Source: Petroclostridium xylanilyticum
Lineage (GTDB): Bacteria; Bacillota; Clostridia; SK-Y3
DNA length: 64,000 bases
Reading direction: 5' to 3'
NCBI RefSeq assembly: GCF_002252565.1
Contig: NZ_NPML01000007.1
Coordinates: forward strand, 410,733 to 474,732
Part shown: positions 44,791 to 53,925 of the stretch, one piece after another
Layout: each line of letters starts with the position of its first letter
How positions within the stretch are numbered: the stretch's first letter is position 1
Notes under the pieces: generated by a model
Told to the model about the DNA's origin: nothing
Databases searched by the model: none
The model's input: only the letters and a program-made list of their open reading frames with translations
Program-made: the position numbers and the translations under genes

Positions 44791-45420
44791 CTATCTTACA
44801 GAAGGTCTTATTCTGTTAACAATTTCAGTAAACTCATTGGTTAATCCCTGTATCACTCTTCCATTTGCCATGTCCCTGGACAGATTGCTAATCCTTTGAT
44901 ATAAGTCAGGCGATTCGGTAATAGCTACATTTGTTACTCCGGGTGCCATATTTTTAACCTTTTGAACAAGATCATCCTTTAAATATTCTTCTTCATCATA
45001 TTTATAGTAATTGTCTACAATATCAATTCCCACAAGGGCTGTATTGCCACTTATCACGACAGTCGCCCTTTCTATTGGTTCCATTGCACTTAATTGATTT
45101 GCTATATACTGTGCCGTTCTATTTGCATCAGTAGCTGTTGGCGCATTATTATTTATTCCTACTCTTCCAGGCGCATAAGGTGTATCGGGGGCACCGGGTG
45201 TACCAAGCCTATCAAGGGCCGTACCAGGTGCACCAGGTGTTCCTATTTTACCAGGTGTAGTTGGTGTGCCGGGTGTACCATATCTGGCTGGTGCTCCAGG
45301 TGTTCTAAGCGTATCGGGTTGATTCGGCATAGGTCTCTGTGCTACTCTACACCCTACAAACGTTACGATAAGCATAAAAATTAAGATTAATGTCATTATT
45401 TTCATAAATTTATTCTTCAC
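44791..45420 (-). CDS. YhcN/YlaJ-family sporulation lipoprotein with Gly-Pro-rich linker
   Basis: A 209-aa protein: lipoprotein signal with a lipobox (TFVGC), then a linker of about 65 residues of PGAPGTP-like repeats, then the YhcN/YlaJ domain (about residues 100-205; TAQYIANQLSAMEPIERATVVISGNTALVGIDI). YhcN-like proteins are spore-membrane lipoproteins. The Gly-Pro-Thr linker is unusually long and repetitive. The start is GTG with GGAGGTGAT upstream. Confidence 0.85.
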   Translation of the reverse strand: MKNKFMKIMTLILIFMLIVTFVGCRVAQRPMPNQPDTLRTPGAPARYGTPGTPTTPGKIGTPGAPGTALDRLGTPGAPDTPYAPGRVGINNNAPTATDANRTAQYIANQLSAMEPIERATVVISGNTALVGIDIVDNYYKYDEEEYLKDDLVQKVKNMAPGVTNVAITESPDLYQRISNLSRDMANGRVIQGLTNEFTEIVNRIRPSVR

Positions 45421-45613
45421 TCAAATCACCTCCGTATTATATTGTTTTCATAATATAGATTTTTAGTATAAATATTTTTACCAGATCATCTAAGAATTAT
45501 GTTAAATAAATAAATAGAATAGATGAATACTAATAACGAAAACGTTCATAGTTCTTAAAATTAATGTTTTTACTACCAACCAAGAACTGCAAACTATGAA
45601 CTATTTTCAAACT

Positions 45614-45665
45614 AAGATTGAGTATTAAATTTATCAAAGCATGCTTAATCTCAATCTTAATCTTT
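45614..45665. repeat. GATTGA-family repeat
   Basis: AAGATTGAG (45614-45622) is complementary to the middle of CTTAATCTCAATCTTAATC... (45644-45665), similar to the hairpin at 38.54-38.60 kb. Near 45550-45605, GTTCATAGTTC and GAACTATGAACT-like words make a further weak inverted pair. It is upstream of a plus-strand small gene. Confidence 0.6.
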
Positions 45666-45688
45666 ACACTGAAATAGGAGGCAGTCTC

Positions 45689-45871
45689 ATGGTTTCAGAT
45701 CATGCTAATAATAGAAAGCATTACCGAGTTTATATGAAAAAGAACAGGCAGAAATCTGCTGCTGATTCAGCTGTAGCTACGAAAAAGAGAATGATGTTAT
45801 ATGGATTAGTTGGTATAGCGTTTATTAAAGGACTTTTCTGGGGATACCTTCTAAAAGGAAAACGAAGGTAA
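45689..45871 (+). CDS. 60-aa small membrane protein of unknown function
   Basis: ATG 45689 has AGGAGG just upstream. The product starts MVSDHANNRKHYRVYMKKN, is very basic and has one membrane segment near the C-terminus (MMLYGLVGIAFIKGLFWGYLL) with a basic tail KGKRR. I do not recognise the family. Its stop codon is inside a hairpin shared with the converging gene at 45877. Confidence 0.7.
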   Translation: MVSDHANNRKHYRVYMKKNRQKSAADSAVATKKRMMLYGLVGIAFIKGLFWGYLLKGKRR

Positions 45872-45897
45872 AGCACTCAATGTGCTTTACCTTCGTT
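45861..45897. terminator. Bidirectional terminator shared by converging genes
   Basis: AACGAAGGTAAAGCAC (45861-45876) and GTGCTTTACCTTCGTT (45882-45897) form a 16-bp perfect stem with a 5-base loop. It includes the stop codon of the plus-strand gene in one arm and the last codons of the minus-strand gene in the other. Confidence 0.9.
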
Positions 45898-46818
45898 TAA
45901 TTTTTCTATATTATTTAAATACTCTATCCTAGGTAAAAAGTTTATTTTTTTAATCAAACCAATATAATCCTGTGGAGTTAATTGTTCGGCTTTCTTTCCT
46001 GATGCTGCTAATAATACTGCTTCCATTACATTTGTACCAAAAGATCTTCCATCAAACTCAGGCGTTGTAGTAACCAACATACTAACCCCTCTGTTCTTTA
46101 ACATTTCTACATCTTCTTTTGTTATAGTGTTGGTAATAATAATTTTTCCAAATAAATCTAACGGCAAATACTTTTTAATATATAAAAAATCACCGGCTAT
46201 AATATCAGCATCATAATAATATTTTTCAAATTTATTATTCCCAACCTGAGAATCCTGCTTTTGACCGGTAGGATACAATACATCATAAGGTAACCTGGAT
46301 ACAACGGGTAGGAGAACATTTACTACCCGTCTAAATACTCTTAAGCTCTTTATCGGTATAGGAATTCCCAAGGCAAAAATAAGATCTCCAAGAATTGTAT
46401 TACATCCAAGATTTATAAAAGCTTCGGCCATTTTGTATCTATCTATGGCACAAACTAAAAGTACTTTTTTATTTGAAAAGTTAATTATTTTCTGCCCATT
46501 GAGAAATTCAATCACACTTTTTTCTAAAGTATTTTTTAACCCGGATCCATCTACTATCGGTGTTTTTGAAGCTGCCTTTACAATTGGAATTGCCTCTTTA
46601 ATCATAAATTTTCTGTCTGCTCCGGTAAGATATAAGTCTATACCACCTAATCCAAAAGCATCCACTTTCCCATCTAATTCTTTTATCAATTCAATTGCTT
46701 TATTAATGTTTCCGTCTGTTCCAATACGTTCTATGGTATATTTTTCACCTAGTATTTCTGTCTCTACACGATGATTCCTTAAGGAAGAGCCAATACTTAC
46801 ACTTACAATAGTTTTCAA
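45877..46818 (-). CDS. Conserved protein often labelled quinate 5-dehydrogenase
   Basis: A 313-aa protein with Rossmann-like features (KKVLLVCAIDRYKMAEAFINLGCN, VDAFGLGGIDLYLTG). Such proteins in Clostridia and Peptococcaceae are often labelled 'quinate 5-dehydrogenase', but I see no quinate/shikimate dehydrogenase signature and regard the function as unknown. TTG 46818 (KTIVSVSIGSSLR) is chosen because GGAGG lies seven bases upstream; a longer reading to 46863 is possible. Monocistronic. Confidence 0.6.
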   Translation of the reverse strand: MKTIVSVSIGSSLRNHRVETEILGEKYTIERIGTDGNINKAIELIKELDGKVDAFGLGGIDLYLTGADRKFMIKEAIPIVKAASKTPIVDGSGLKNTLEKSVIEFLNGQKIINFSNKKVLLVCAIDRYKMAEAFINLGCNTILGDLIFALGIPIPIKSLRVFRRVVNVLLPVVSRLPYDVLYPTGQKQDSQVGNNKFEKYYYDADIIAGDFLYIKKYLPLDLFGKIIITNTITKEDVEMLKNRGVSMLVTTTPEFDGRSFGTNVMEAVLLAASGKKAEQLTPQDYIGLIKKINFLPRIEYLNNIEKLNEGKAH

Positions 46819-46906
46819 GTAAAAACCTCCTTTGTATAGTGTATTTATTATTTTCTCCAACACCTCATTTCTCTATACAAAAATAATGAGGACTAGGTAA
46901 TATCTC

Positions 46907-46941
46907 TACTCCCCCACTCCCCACTATTCACCACTCATTAT
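46907..46941. repeat. AGTGGGGAGTG-type intergenic repeat
   Basis: CTACTCCCCCACTCCCCACT continuing ATTCACCACTCATTA is the complement of the array at 6960-6979. It lies 4 bases beyond the RNase J stop codon. Confidence 0.6.
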
Positions 46942-46945
46942 AAAT

Positions 46946-48610
46946 TTATATTTCCATTATAACAGGAAGAATCATTGGTTTTCTTTTTGTTTTTTCGTAT
47001 AAATATTCATTCAAGCTGCTTTTTAGATTAGACTTTATGGTGGACCAGTCTGTAATCTTCTTTTCCTCACACTTTCCAAGTACTGTTTTTGCAACTCCCC
47101 GTACTTGCTCCATTAGGTCCTCTGATTCTCTTACATAAACAAATCCTCTGGAAATAATATCCGGACCTGCTATTACTAATCCATTTTCACCTGAAATTGT
47201 TACAACTACAACAATCAGACCGTCTTGAGCCAAATGCTTTCTATCGCGAAGTACGATATTACCAACATCTCCCACACCCAATCCATCTACCAGCACCTTT
47301 CCGGCGGTAACACTTCCTGCAATTCTGGCAGAATCCTCGGTTAATTCTAAGACTTTACCAATATCCATAATAAATATATTCTGACTTTTCATTCCCAATC
47401 TTTCTGCTAAATTAGCATGTTGCTTTAAATGCCTATATTCACCGTGAACAGGAATAAAAAACCTTGGTTTTATCAAGCTATGAATGAGTTTTAACTCCTC
47501 CTGGCATGCATGTCCTGAAACATGTACATCTGCCAGGGATTCATATATAACATCTGCACCTTTCTTAAACAATTCATTAATTACTTTTGAAACAAGCTTT
47601 TCATTTCCGGGAATAGGACTGGCCGATATAATTACCAGGTCTCCCGGAACAATCTCGACTTTTTTATGGTCAGAAAAAGCCATCCTAGATAACGCAGACA
47701 TAGGCTCTCCTTGACTTCCCGTTGTCACAATTACAATTTGATTGTTTCTATACCGATTAATCTCATCGATATCTATAAGTACACCTTCAGGTACAGTCAT
47801 ATACCCCAACTCTATAGCAACATTTACTACATTCTGCATGCTTCTTCCACTGACTGCAACTTTTCTACCATAACGTACAGCGGCATTAATAACCTGCTGA
47901 ACCCTGTGAACATTGGATGCAAATGTTGCAACCAGTATCCTCTGGTCACAGTATTTGAATATCTCCTCAAAAGTTTCACCTACTGTTCTTTCTGACATGG
48001 TGTATCCCGGCCGTTCAACATTGGTGCTGTCAGCCATTAATGCAAGCACACCCATTTTCCCCAACTGTCCAAAGCGGGCAAGGTCTATCATTTCTCCTTC
48101 GATAGGAGTATAATCCACCTTAAAATCTCCGGTGTGAACGATAATCCCCACCGGAGTATGTAACGCAATTGCAACAGCATCCGCAATACTGTGAGTAGAT
48201 CTTATGAATTCTATCTTAAAGGCACCTAAAGTTATTTCATCTCCGGGCTTAATAGTTACCAGTTTAACATTTGACAACAAACCATGCTCTTTAAGTTTGT
48301 ATTCCACAAGTCCTAAAGTAAGCTTAGTTCCATATACAGGGACATTAAGGTCTCTTAATATGTACGGTAATGCTCCTATATGGTCTTCATGGCCATGAGT
48401 AAGTACAATTGCTCTTACCTTTTCTTTATTTTTTAATAAATAAGATACATCAGGAATAACAAGGTCTATTCCGAGCATTTCATCTTCAGGAAAAGCCAGG
48501 CCACAATCCAAAATTACAATGTCATTACCATATTCAAAAACTGTAATATTTTTTCCAATTTCATTCAGACCCCCTAAAGGAATGATTTTAAGTTTTGATT
48601 TCTTTGACAC
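46946..48610 (-). CDS. rnj: Ribonuclease J
   Basis: Metallo-beta-lactamase/beta-CASP ribonuclease with 5'-3' exo- and endonuclease activities in mRNA decay. The 554-aa protein has HGHEDHIGALPY, the GNEKLVSKVINELFKKGADV beta-CASP region and the PVHGEYRHLKQHANLAE motif; the C-terminal domain is complete. Single gene; one copy in the window (J1/J2 status undetermined). Confidence 0.95.
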   Translation of the reverse strand: MSKKSKLKIIPLGGLNEIGKNITVFEYGNDIVILDCGLAFPEDEMLGIDLVIPDVSYLLKNKEKVRAIVLTHGHEDHIGALPYILRDLNVPVYGTKLTLGLVEYKLKEHGLLSNVKLVTIKPGDEITLGAFKIEFIRSTHSIADAVAIALHTPVGIIVHTGDFKVDYTPIEGEMIDLARFGQLGKMGVLALMADSTNVERPGYTMSERTVGETFEEIFKYCDQRILVATFASNVHRVQQVINAAVRYGRKVAVSGRSMQNVVNVAIELGYMTVPEGVLIDIDEINRYRNNQIVIVTTGSQGEPMSALSRMAFSDHKKVEIVPGDLVIISASPIPGNEKLVSKVINELFKKGADVIYESLADVHVSGHACQEELKLIHSLIKPRFFIPVHGEYRHLKQHANLAERLGMKSQNIFIMDIGKVLELTEDSARIAGSVTAGKVLVDGLGVGDVGNIVLRDRKHLAQDGLIVVVVTISGENGLVIAGPDIISRGFVYVRESEDLMEQVRGVAKTVLGKCEEKKITDWSTIKSNLKSSLNEYLYEKTKRKPMILPVIMEI

Positions 48611-48813
48611 GTTTCTACCTCCATTGCATATATCTTGTCTATAATAACATTAAAATAATCATTTGATTAAGAGGCATTTTACCGTCCACGCAGATACTCT
48701 TTAACATTATAACAATATTTTATAATCAAATAAATACTCTTTTAATATTTTTACCATTTTTTTATTATTAACTCCCAATGAAACCTATTTCTAATTGCTG
48801 CTGCATTCACTTC

Positions 48814-50046
48814 TTATTTAGTTATGGATTCTTTTAACACACTTTGAAATTCTTCATGTGCCCATTGTGATTGTTTGTATTCGTTTATTATCTGATTATA
48901 TATTGATAATACCTGTTTACCAATCGAGCCCCAGTTATAGCTGTTTTTAATTTTATTTATTGCATTAACTCTAACTTTATCACATAAATCAGGATGGTAT
49001 AATAGTGCAATTATACAATCCGCCAAGGAATTGGAATTGCCAGTATATGCCTTCATTCCATCCTGCGCATGCTCTACTATCTCACCCAGTCCACCTGCTT
49101 CGGTTACTACAACCGGGATATTAGCAGCCATTGCTTCTAGTGCAACAATGCCAAAAGGTTCATAAAGGCTTGGAAAGACTGCTATATCTGCACATCCGTA
49201 TAACTTGTGCAGATTCTCATCACTTATATATCCTGTAAAATAAACTTTGTTTCCTACTCCCATCCAGTTAGCTTTTTCTCTTAAGAAATCAAGTTCAGGT
49301 CCCTTTCCCGCAATAACAAATTTAACATCATAATAATGTGCAAGTATCTTAGGAATTGCATCTATAAGAATATGAACACCTTTTTCCTGAACCAGCCTGC
49401 CTACGAAAAAAATCATCTTTTCATGATCACTGGCAAAGTTCCTTCTAAATAAGTAGTCCCTTTTAATATCATTAAATTTATCAATGCTAACCCCGTTAGG
49501 AACAACATGTATTTTATCTTCAGGCAATTGAAAAATGTTCCTGATCTCATTTTTCATATAGTAGCTATTACATATTACCCTCCAGGATTCATAGGTAAGC
49601 CACCATTCTATATTATGGATATAACTCTGCATATCATTATGAATGCCATGGTTTCGTCCATGTTCCGTCGCATGTATGGTACATACCAATGGAATTTTGT
49701 AAGAATGTTTCAAAACTCTTGATGCATAAGCCACAATCCAATCATGAGCATGAATTATATCCACTCCGCCTATATTGTTGATTAATCTTATCGAATATTC
49801 TAATAAAGCAAAATTCAAATGCATTACCCAATCTATAAAATTGTTTGTATTTAGTTCATATTCACGCACCCTATGCACTATAACATTTTTATCCTTTTCA
49901 ATCTCTCTAGTATTCGGCTCCCAACATGTAACAACATGAATTTCATTCCCTTGCTGCCCCAATTTCTGGGCCAAATCATGCACAACTCTTGAAATTCCTC
50001 CCACAATGCGTGGAGGGTACTCCCATGAAAGCATTAAAACCCTCAT
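48814..50046 (-). CDS. Family GT4 glycosyltransferase
   Basis: A 410-aa GT-B fold enzyme. MRVLMLSWEYPPRIVGGISRVVHDL resembles starch/glycogen synthase-like or sucrose-type GT4 proteins, and the retaining site EPFGIVALEAMA is present. It is next to a fused nucleotidyltransferase/phosphomannomutase-like gene, which suggests surface glycan or glycogen-like polymer synthesis; substrate cannot be told from sequence. Confidence 0.85.
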   Translation of the reverse strand: MRVLMLSWEYPPRIVGGISRVVHDLAQKLGQQGNEIHVVTCWEPNTREIEKDKNVIVHRVREYELNTNNFIDWVMHLNFALLEYSIRLINNIGGVDIIHAHDWIVAYASRVLKHSYKIPLVCTIHATEHGRNHGIHNDMQSYIHNIEWWLTYESWRVICNSYYMKNEIRNIFQLPEDKIHVVPNGVSIDKFNDIKRDYLFRRNFASDHEKMIFFVGRLVQEKGVHILIDAIPKILAHYYDVKFVIAGKGPELDFLREKANWMGVGNKVYFTGYISDENLHKLYGCADIAVFPSLYEPFGIVALEAMAANIPVVVTEAGGLGEIVEHAQDGMKAYTGNSNSLADCIIALLYHPDLCDKVRVNAINKIKNSYNWGSIGKQVLSIYNQIINEYKQSQWAHEEFQSVLKESITK

Positions 50047-50081
50047 TTTTTTCTCCTTTCGAATTATAACTTTTATATATA

Positions 50082-50156
50082 GTTCACAGTTAACAGTTCT
50101 CAGTTCACAGTAGTAAACGATTTAATAGCTTTTACTGTGAACCGTGAACTGTGAAC
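50082..50156. repeat. GTGAAC-family hairpin
   Basis: GTTCACAGTTAACAGTTCTC and onward (50082-50110) is complementary to CTGTGAACCGTGAACTGTGAAC-type sequence (50135-50156). It lies between the glycosyltransferase start and a second hairpin at 50269-50312. Bases 50047-50353 contain no gene. Confidence 0.85.
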
Positions 50157-50268
50157 TTATTTACTTTATCTGCCATGTAAAATCATTATCAGTAAATATA
50201 TATTATATTTTTTACTCTTTCTCCTTAAAGAATACCTATATAAAAACAGATTAAACCTGGATTTAGCA

Positions 50269-50312
50269 ATTAAACCCCAGGTAAAATATATTTCATTTAC
50301 CTGGGGTTTAAT
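50269..50312. terminator. Hairpin after the nucleotidyltransferase gene
   Basis: ATTAAACCCCAGGTAAA (50269-50285) pairs perfectly with TTTACCTGGGGTTTAAT (50296-50312), a 17-bp stem. The U-run after it on the minus strand is short (TTGC), so it is a probable rather than certain terminator. Confidence 0.7.
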
Positions 50313-50353
50313 CTCACACTTATGCTACCCTGTAAAAGACAAATCGCAAATTT

Positions 50354-52837
50354 TTATATACTTAAACTAAAATTTTGTCCTATCTCCTTTACCCGGTTAA
50401 CAAAAGCATCGGTCAGTGATTCAGCAAACTCTTCAGAATAACCTTCTCCAATTACCTTGCACACAGGCTTTTCTGAATCAGGCAGCACCAATACCCATCC
50501 ACCGTCTTTATATATCTTTACCCCTTCCATCAGCTCTATTTTTTCATTATTACTTTCCTCAATAATTTGCCTTATTACCTTTCCTTTTGCATTCCATGGA
50601 CACTCTACTTCTTTCTTAGTGATATGGAAAGAAGGTATTTCGTCTATAAGCTCAGATAGCTTAACGTTGTTACTTCTCATAAAATCCATTATTTTAACAA
50701 TGCTGCCAATGGCGTCAAAATTTAAAACAAACTGCTCATTCATTAAAGTATCCTGCCCACCATTAACAACCATCTTTCCCATAATCTCTAAAGGAGATGT
50801 TTTTGTTCTTAATACTTTCCCTTCATATTCAGTTGCCATACGGTCTATTACACTAGGTGCAGAAATTGGAACAACTACGGTGGCCCCTTTCATTGTCTTT
50901 AGAGTGATTAAAGATACAAGAGCTATAAACATTTCCTCATTTATAAATCGACCCTTTTCGTCAATTAATATCATCTTTTCACAATTTTCCTCTACCATCG
51001 CTCCTATATCTGAACCGTTAGAAATAATTTGGTTTGAAAGATAAGTTATTTGTCCTGGAGTTTTAAAAGCACGACCTGTCCTCATATCTTTCATCTCTAA
51101 TTTTGAAAAGATTACTTCGCATCCCAGCTCATTCATAAGCGGTGCCAACATAGATTCAAGTAAAACAGAGGATGTATCTATTAATAATTTATAACCTAGA
51201 TTTTTATTCTTCACCTTATTTATAATATCTCGTAAATAATAAGATTTGAAGTCGTGGACAGTTTTAACACTCTTAACCGTATCGGCTTCGCATCTGCTAA
51301 AATCTTCCCTTATAAATGTATTCTCCAACTTTCTCTCAATGCCTCTGTTAATGTTTGCACCGTGAGAGTCAAGAAAATCAATAAATAGTTTGGAATCATT
51401 GGCATCAGCTTTTGTTCCAAGATGTATTCCACCATCCAGTCCGAAAAATTTTACTGAATATCTGGTAACCGGTAAAACCTGCTGCCCAAAATCATACACC
51501 TCCACACCTGCTGACAATAACCCTGATATAAAAGAGTTCTTCAGCATTTGAGAAACATTTGTATGGTCGCTGCTTATTCCTATTCTGGCATCTCTTTTAA
51601 ATAACGCTCCGTAAGAAGCCCCAAGACGCGAAGCAAATTCTGGCGTAATATCTACATTCACTTCACCAACTATTCCTTTTTCACCAAATAATGTTTTTGA
51701 ATATTTTGTTCCCCAAACTAAATTTACATTTACTTCTGTTTCACTTTCAATTACCTTGGATGGCCATATCTTTATACCAGGTTTTATTATTGCTCTTTCC
51801 CTAATTACTGTTTCATCACCAATTATTGATTGTTCAAATACTGAGGTATTCTCTTTGATTTGAACCTTATTACACAATGTACACCCTCTTAATTGTACAT
51901 TCTTTCCAACATTACAACCTTTCCACAATATTGTTTTCTTTAGTGAACTATACTCTCCAATAGTATTGTCACTTCCAATGACAGTATAAGAAGAAATTAC
52001 AGCATTGTTTTTTACTGTTGTATTTTTTCCTATCAATACTGGTCCTGTTATCTGCGCCCCTTCTGCAATTTGTACATTACTTTCAACCCATACTTTCTCT
52101 CCAATCTCTTTTGCATCAATAAAAATATTTACTTTTCCATCAAGGATATCAAAATGACATTGTTGATATGCATTTAAATCCCCAATATCACACCAGTAGT
52201 TTGTTGTCACATAACCATACATAGGTTGTCCGTCATTTAATAGTAACGGAAATAAATCCTTGCTAAAATCAAACATTTCCCCAGCTTTAAAATAACTAAG
52301 TACCGAAGGATGAAGAATATATATCCCTGTATTTACCGTATCACTAAAAACTTCGCTCCAACTCGGTTTTTCTAAAAACCGTGTTATTTTTCCATCTAAA
52401 TCGGTAACTACAATACCATATTCCAACGGTGCATCCACACGCATAAGTACTAAAGTAGCTATTGCTTTTTTATCATAGTGGTATTTAATTGCCTCACTTA
52501 GATTAATATCAGTTAGTGCATCTCCACTGATAACCATAAAAGTATCATCTAAAAATTCTTCTGCATTTTTTACACTTCCTGCAGTTCCAAGAGGAGTGTC
52601 TTCAATAAAATATCTTATATTTACCCCAAAAGCAGATCCATCTCCAAAATAATCTTGAATAATTTGAGGCATATATTGAAGTGTAACTCCAATATCAGTA
52701 ATATTGTGACTTTTCAATAGATTAATAATGTGTTCCATTACCGGCTTATTAATGACTGGAACCATTGGTTTGGGTCGATTACACGTAAGCGGTCTAAGTC
52801 TTGTACCCTCTCCTCCTGCCATAATCAGTGCTTTCAT
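50354..52837 (-). CDS. Sugar nucleotidyltransferase fused to a degenerate phosphomannomutase domain
   Basis: An 827-aa three-part protein: an N-terminal nucleotidyltransferase ([18 protein letters not shown], residues 1-235, active-site Asp in [11 protein letters not shown]), a left-handed beta-helix of hexapeptide repeats (about 245-375) and a phosphohexomutase-type domain (about 385-825). In the last domain the catalytic serine loop, normally TASHNP, reads [10 protein letters not shown], and the metal loop, normally DGDADR, reads MVEENCEK. So the mutase half is predicted inactive. ATG 52837 has GGGTGA upstream. Probably makes GDP-mannose or ADP/UDP-glucose-type donors. Confidence 0.85.
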   Translation of the reverse strand: MKALIMAGGEGTRLRPLTCNRPKPMVPVINKPVMEHIINLLKSHNITDIGVTLQYMPQIIQDYFGDGSAFGVNIRYFIEDTPLGTAGSVKNAEEFLDDTFMVISGDALTDINLSEAIKYHYDKKAIATLVLMRVDAPLEYGIVVTDLDGKITRFLEKPSWSEVFSDTVNTGIYILHPSVLSYFKAGEMFDFSKDLFPLLLNDGQPMYGYVTTNYWCDIGDLNAYQQCHFDILDGKVNIFIDAKEIGEKVWVESNVQIAEGAQITGPVLIGKNTTVKNNAVISSYTVIGSDNTIGEYSSLKKTILWKGCNVGKNVQLRGCTLCNKVQIKENTSVFEQSIIGDETVIRERAIIKPGIKIWPSKVIESETEVNVNLVWGTKYSKTLFGEKGIVGEVNVDITPEFASRLGASYGALFKRDARIGISSDHTNVSQMLKNSFISGLLSAGVEVYDFGQQVLPVTRYSVKFFGLDGGIHLGTKADANDSKLFIDFLDSHGANINRGIERKLENTFIREDFSRCEADTVKSVKTVHDFKSYYLRDIINKVKNKNLGYKLLIDTSSVLLESMLAPLMNELGCEVIFSKLEMKDMRTGRAFKTPGQITYLSNQIISNGSDIGAMVEENCEKMILIDEKGRFINEEMFIALVSLITLKTMKGATVVVPISAPSVIDRMATEYEGKVLRTKTSPLEIMGKMVVNGGQDTLMNEQFVLNFDAIGSIVKIMDFMRSNNVKLSELIDEIPSFHITKKEVECPWNAKGKVIRQIIEESNNEKIELMEGVKIYKDGGWVLVLPDSEKPVCKVIGEGYSEEFAESLTDAFVNRVKEIGQNFSLSI

Positions 52838-53000
52838 GTAGTTCACCCTTTCTTCGTATGTATCAAAAAAGTTTGAAAGACACTAATTAGTATATACACA
52901 AGCGATATCTTGTATTCTATCTTTCAGGATTTACTGTCAAATTTAAAAAAATTTTTACTGCATATGTCGAAGTATTTTTTATATTTAAATTAAAATCAAA

Positions 53001-53038
53001 AAAAAGAAGCGATATGAAAAACCATATCGCTTCTTTTT
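53001..53038. terminator. Bidirectional terminator between fur and the nucleotidyltransferase gene
   Basis: AAAAAGAAGCGATATG (53001-53016) pairs with CATATCGCTTCTTTTT (53023-53038), flanked by A and T runs. It ends fur transcription on the minus strand. Confidence 0.9.
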
Positions 53039-53118
53039 AAAATTGTTCAAAAACTGCACCATAAGATTAAAAGCATTGACTTGCCCCTTTTGCCTTCTTA
53101 TGGCACGGTTTTCGCTTA

Positions 53119-53562
53119 CTATTCATCGTCCCTGCAATTCTGACAATATCCATAAAATTTTACCCTGTGATCCTTTACTAGGAACTTATTTTTTAATAAG
53201 ATTTCTTCTTCTAAAGAGTCAAGCAAATCTTCTTCGACTTCTGCTACATTTCCACATTGGGTACAAATTAGGTGGTGATGCCTGTGGTCTTCTTTGTGTT
53301 TATTTAACTCATACCTACTACAACCATCGTCAAAATCCAACTTATATATTAACTCCAGACGATCCAGAAGCAAGAGGGTCCTATAAACAGTAGCAAGACC
53401 AATCTCGGGACATTTTACTTTTACATATTCATAAATTTCTTCAGTGCTTAAATGTTCACCTTCATGCTCAATGATAACATCAAGCACTGCTCTTCTCTGG
53501 GTGGTAAGCTTGTATCCGTTTTCTTTCAATTGTTCCTTAAGCTCATTCCCTAAGTTGTTCAT
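53119..53562 (-). CDS. fur: Ferric uptake regulator family protein
   Basis: A 147-aa Fur-family repressor: N-terminal winged helix (TQRRAVLDVIIEHEGEHLSTEEIYEYV, IGLATVYRTLLLLDRLELI), metal motif HRHHHLICTQCG and a second CxxC near the C-terminus (CQNCRDDE). Fur, Zur and PerR cannot be fully separated by eye, but the gene is next to feoB-feoA and Fur boxes precede feoA, so Fur is favoured. The ATG has GAGGTG upstream. Confidence 0.9.
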   Translation of the reverse strand: MNNLGNELKEQLKENGYKLTTQRRAVLDVIIEHEGEHLSTEEIYEYVKVKCPEIGLATVYRTLLLLDRLELIYKLDFDDGCSRYELNKHKEDHRHHHLICTQCGNVAEVEEDLLDSLEEEILLKNKFLVKDHRVKFYGYCQNCRDDE

Positions 53563-53631
53563 ATTTTATCACCTCTCATGTGTGTAGTGGTAATGAGTTG
53601 ACTCCTCAATAAATAGTTTATGCATATTTAT

Positions 53632-53661
53632 ATATTATGCTACAATGTTACAGCATGTCAA
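53632..53661 (-). promoter_or_regulatory. Probable promoter of fur
   Basis: Minus-strand TTGACA (complement of 53656-53661) and TAATAT (complement of 53632-53637) are 18 bases apart, about 70 bases ahead of the fur start. Confidence 0.65.
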
Positions 53662-53671
53662 TTAAAAAGTT

Positions 53672-53697
53672 TGGGTGCATTTTACCTAATGCACCCA
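53672..53697 (-). terminator. Terminator after the feo-associated small gene
   Basis: TGGGTGCATT (53672-53681) pairs with AATGCACCCA (53688-53697); on the minus strand it is followed by AACTTTTTAATT. It ends the feoA-feoB-small gene transcript. Confidence 0.8.
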
Positions 53698-53745
53698 CGA
53701 CGTTTTCAGGGTTTAATGTCCTGTATTACTATTTAAAATTAAAAA

Positions 53746-53898
53746 TTATTTATTCTTTATTTTACATCCACCAAACAATGAGCACCCTTTACAACTTTCA
53801 CAACCTTTTAATTTTGGTACTGACGCATTACACCGAGGGCATTTGGCATTATGCTCACTTTCAAATTTATACCCGCAATTTTTACATTCAACTTCCAT
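53746..53898 (-). CDS. 50-aa Cys-rich zinc-ribbon/FeoC-like protein next to feoB
   Basis: ATG 53898 has GGAGG six bases upstream. The product starts MEVECKNCGYKFESEHNAKC and has nine cysteines: a CxxC...CxxC zinc ribbon followed by GCESCKGCSLFGGC, a run that could hold an iron-sulfur cluster. It begins 28 bp after feoB, in the same direction, and a terminator follows it. It may assist FeoB in the way FeoC-like proteins do; there is no winged-helix domain, so it is not FeoC itself. Confidence 0.75.
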   Translation of the reverse strand: MEVECKNCGYKFESEHNAKCPRCNASVPKLKGCESCKGCSLFGGCKIKNK

Positions 53899-53925
53899 AA
53901 AAACCTCCATCATCACACAGGAACT

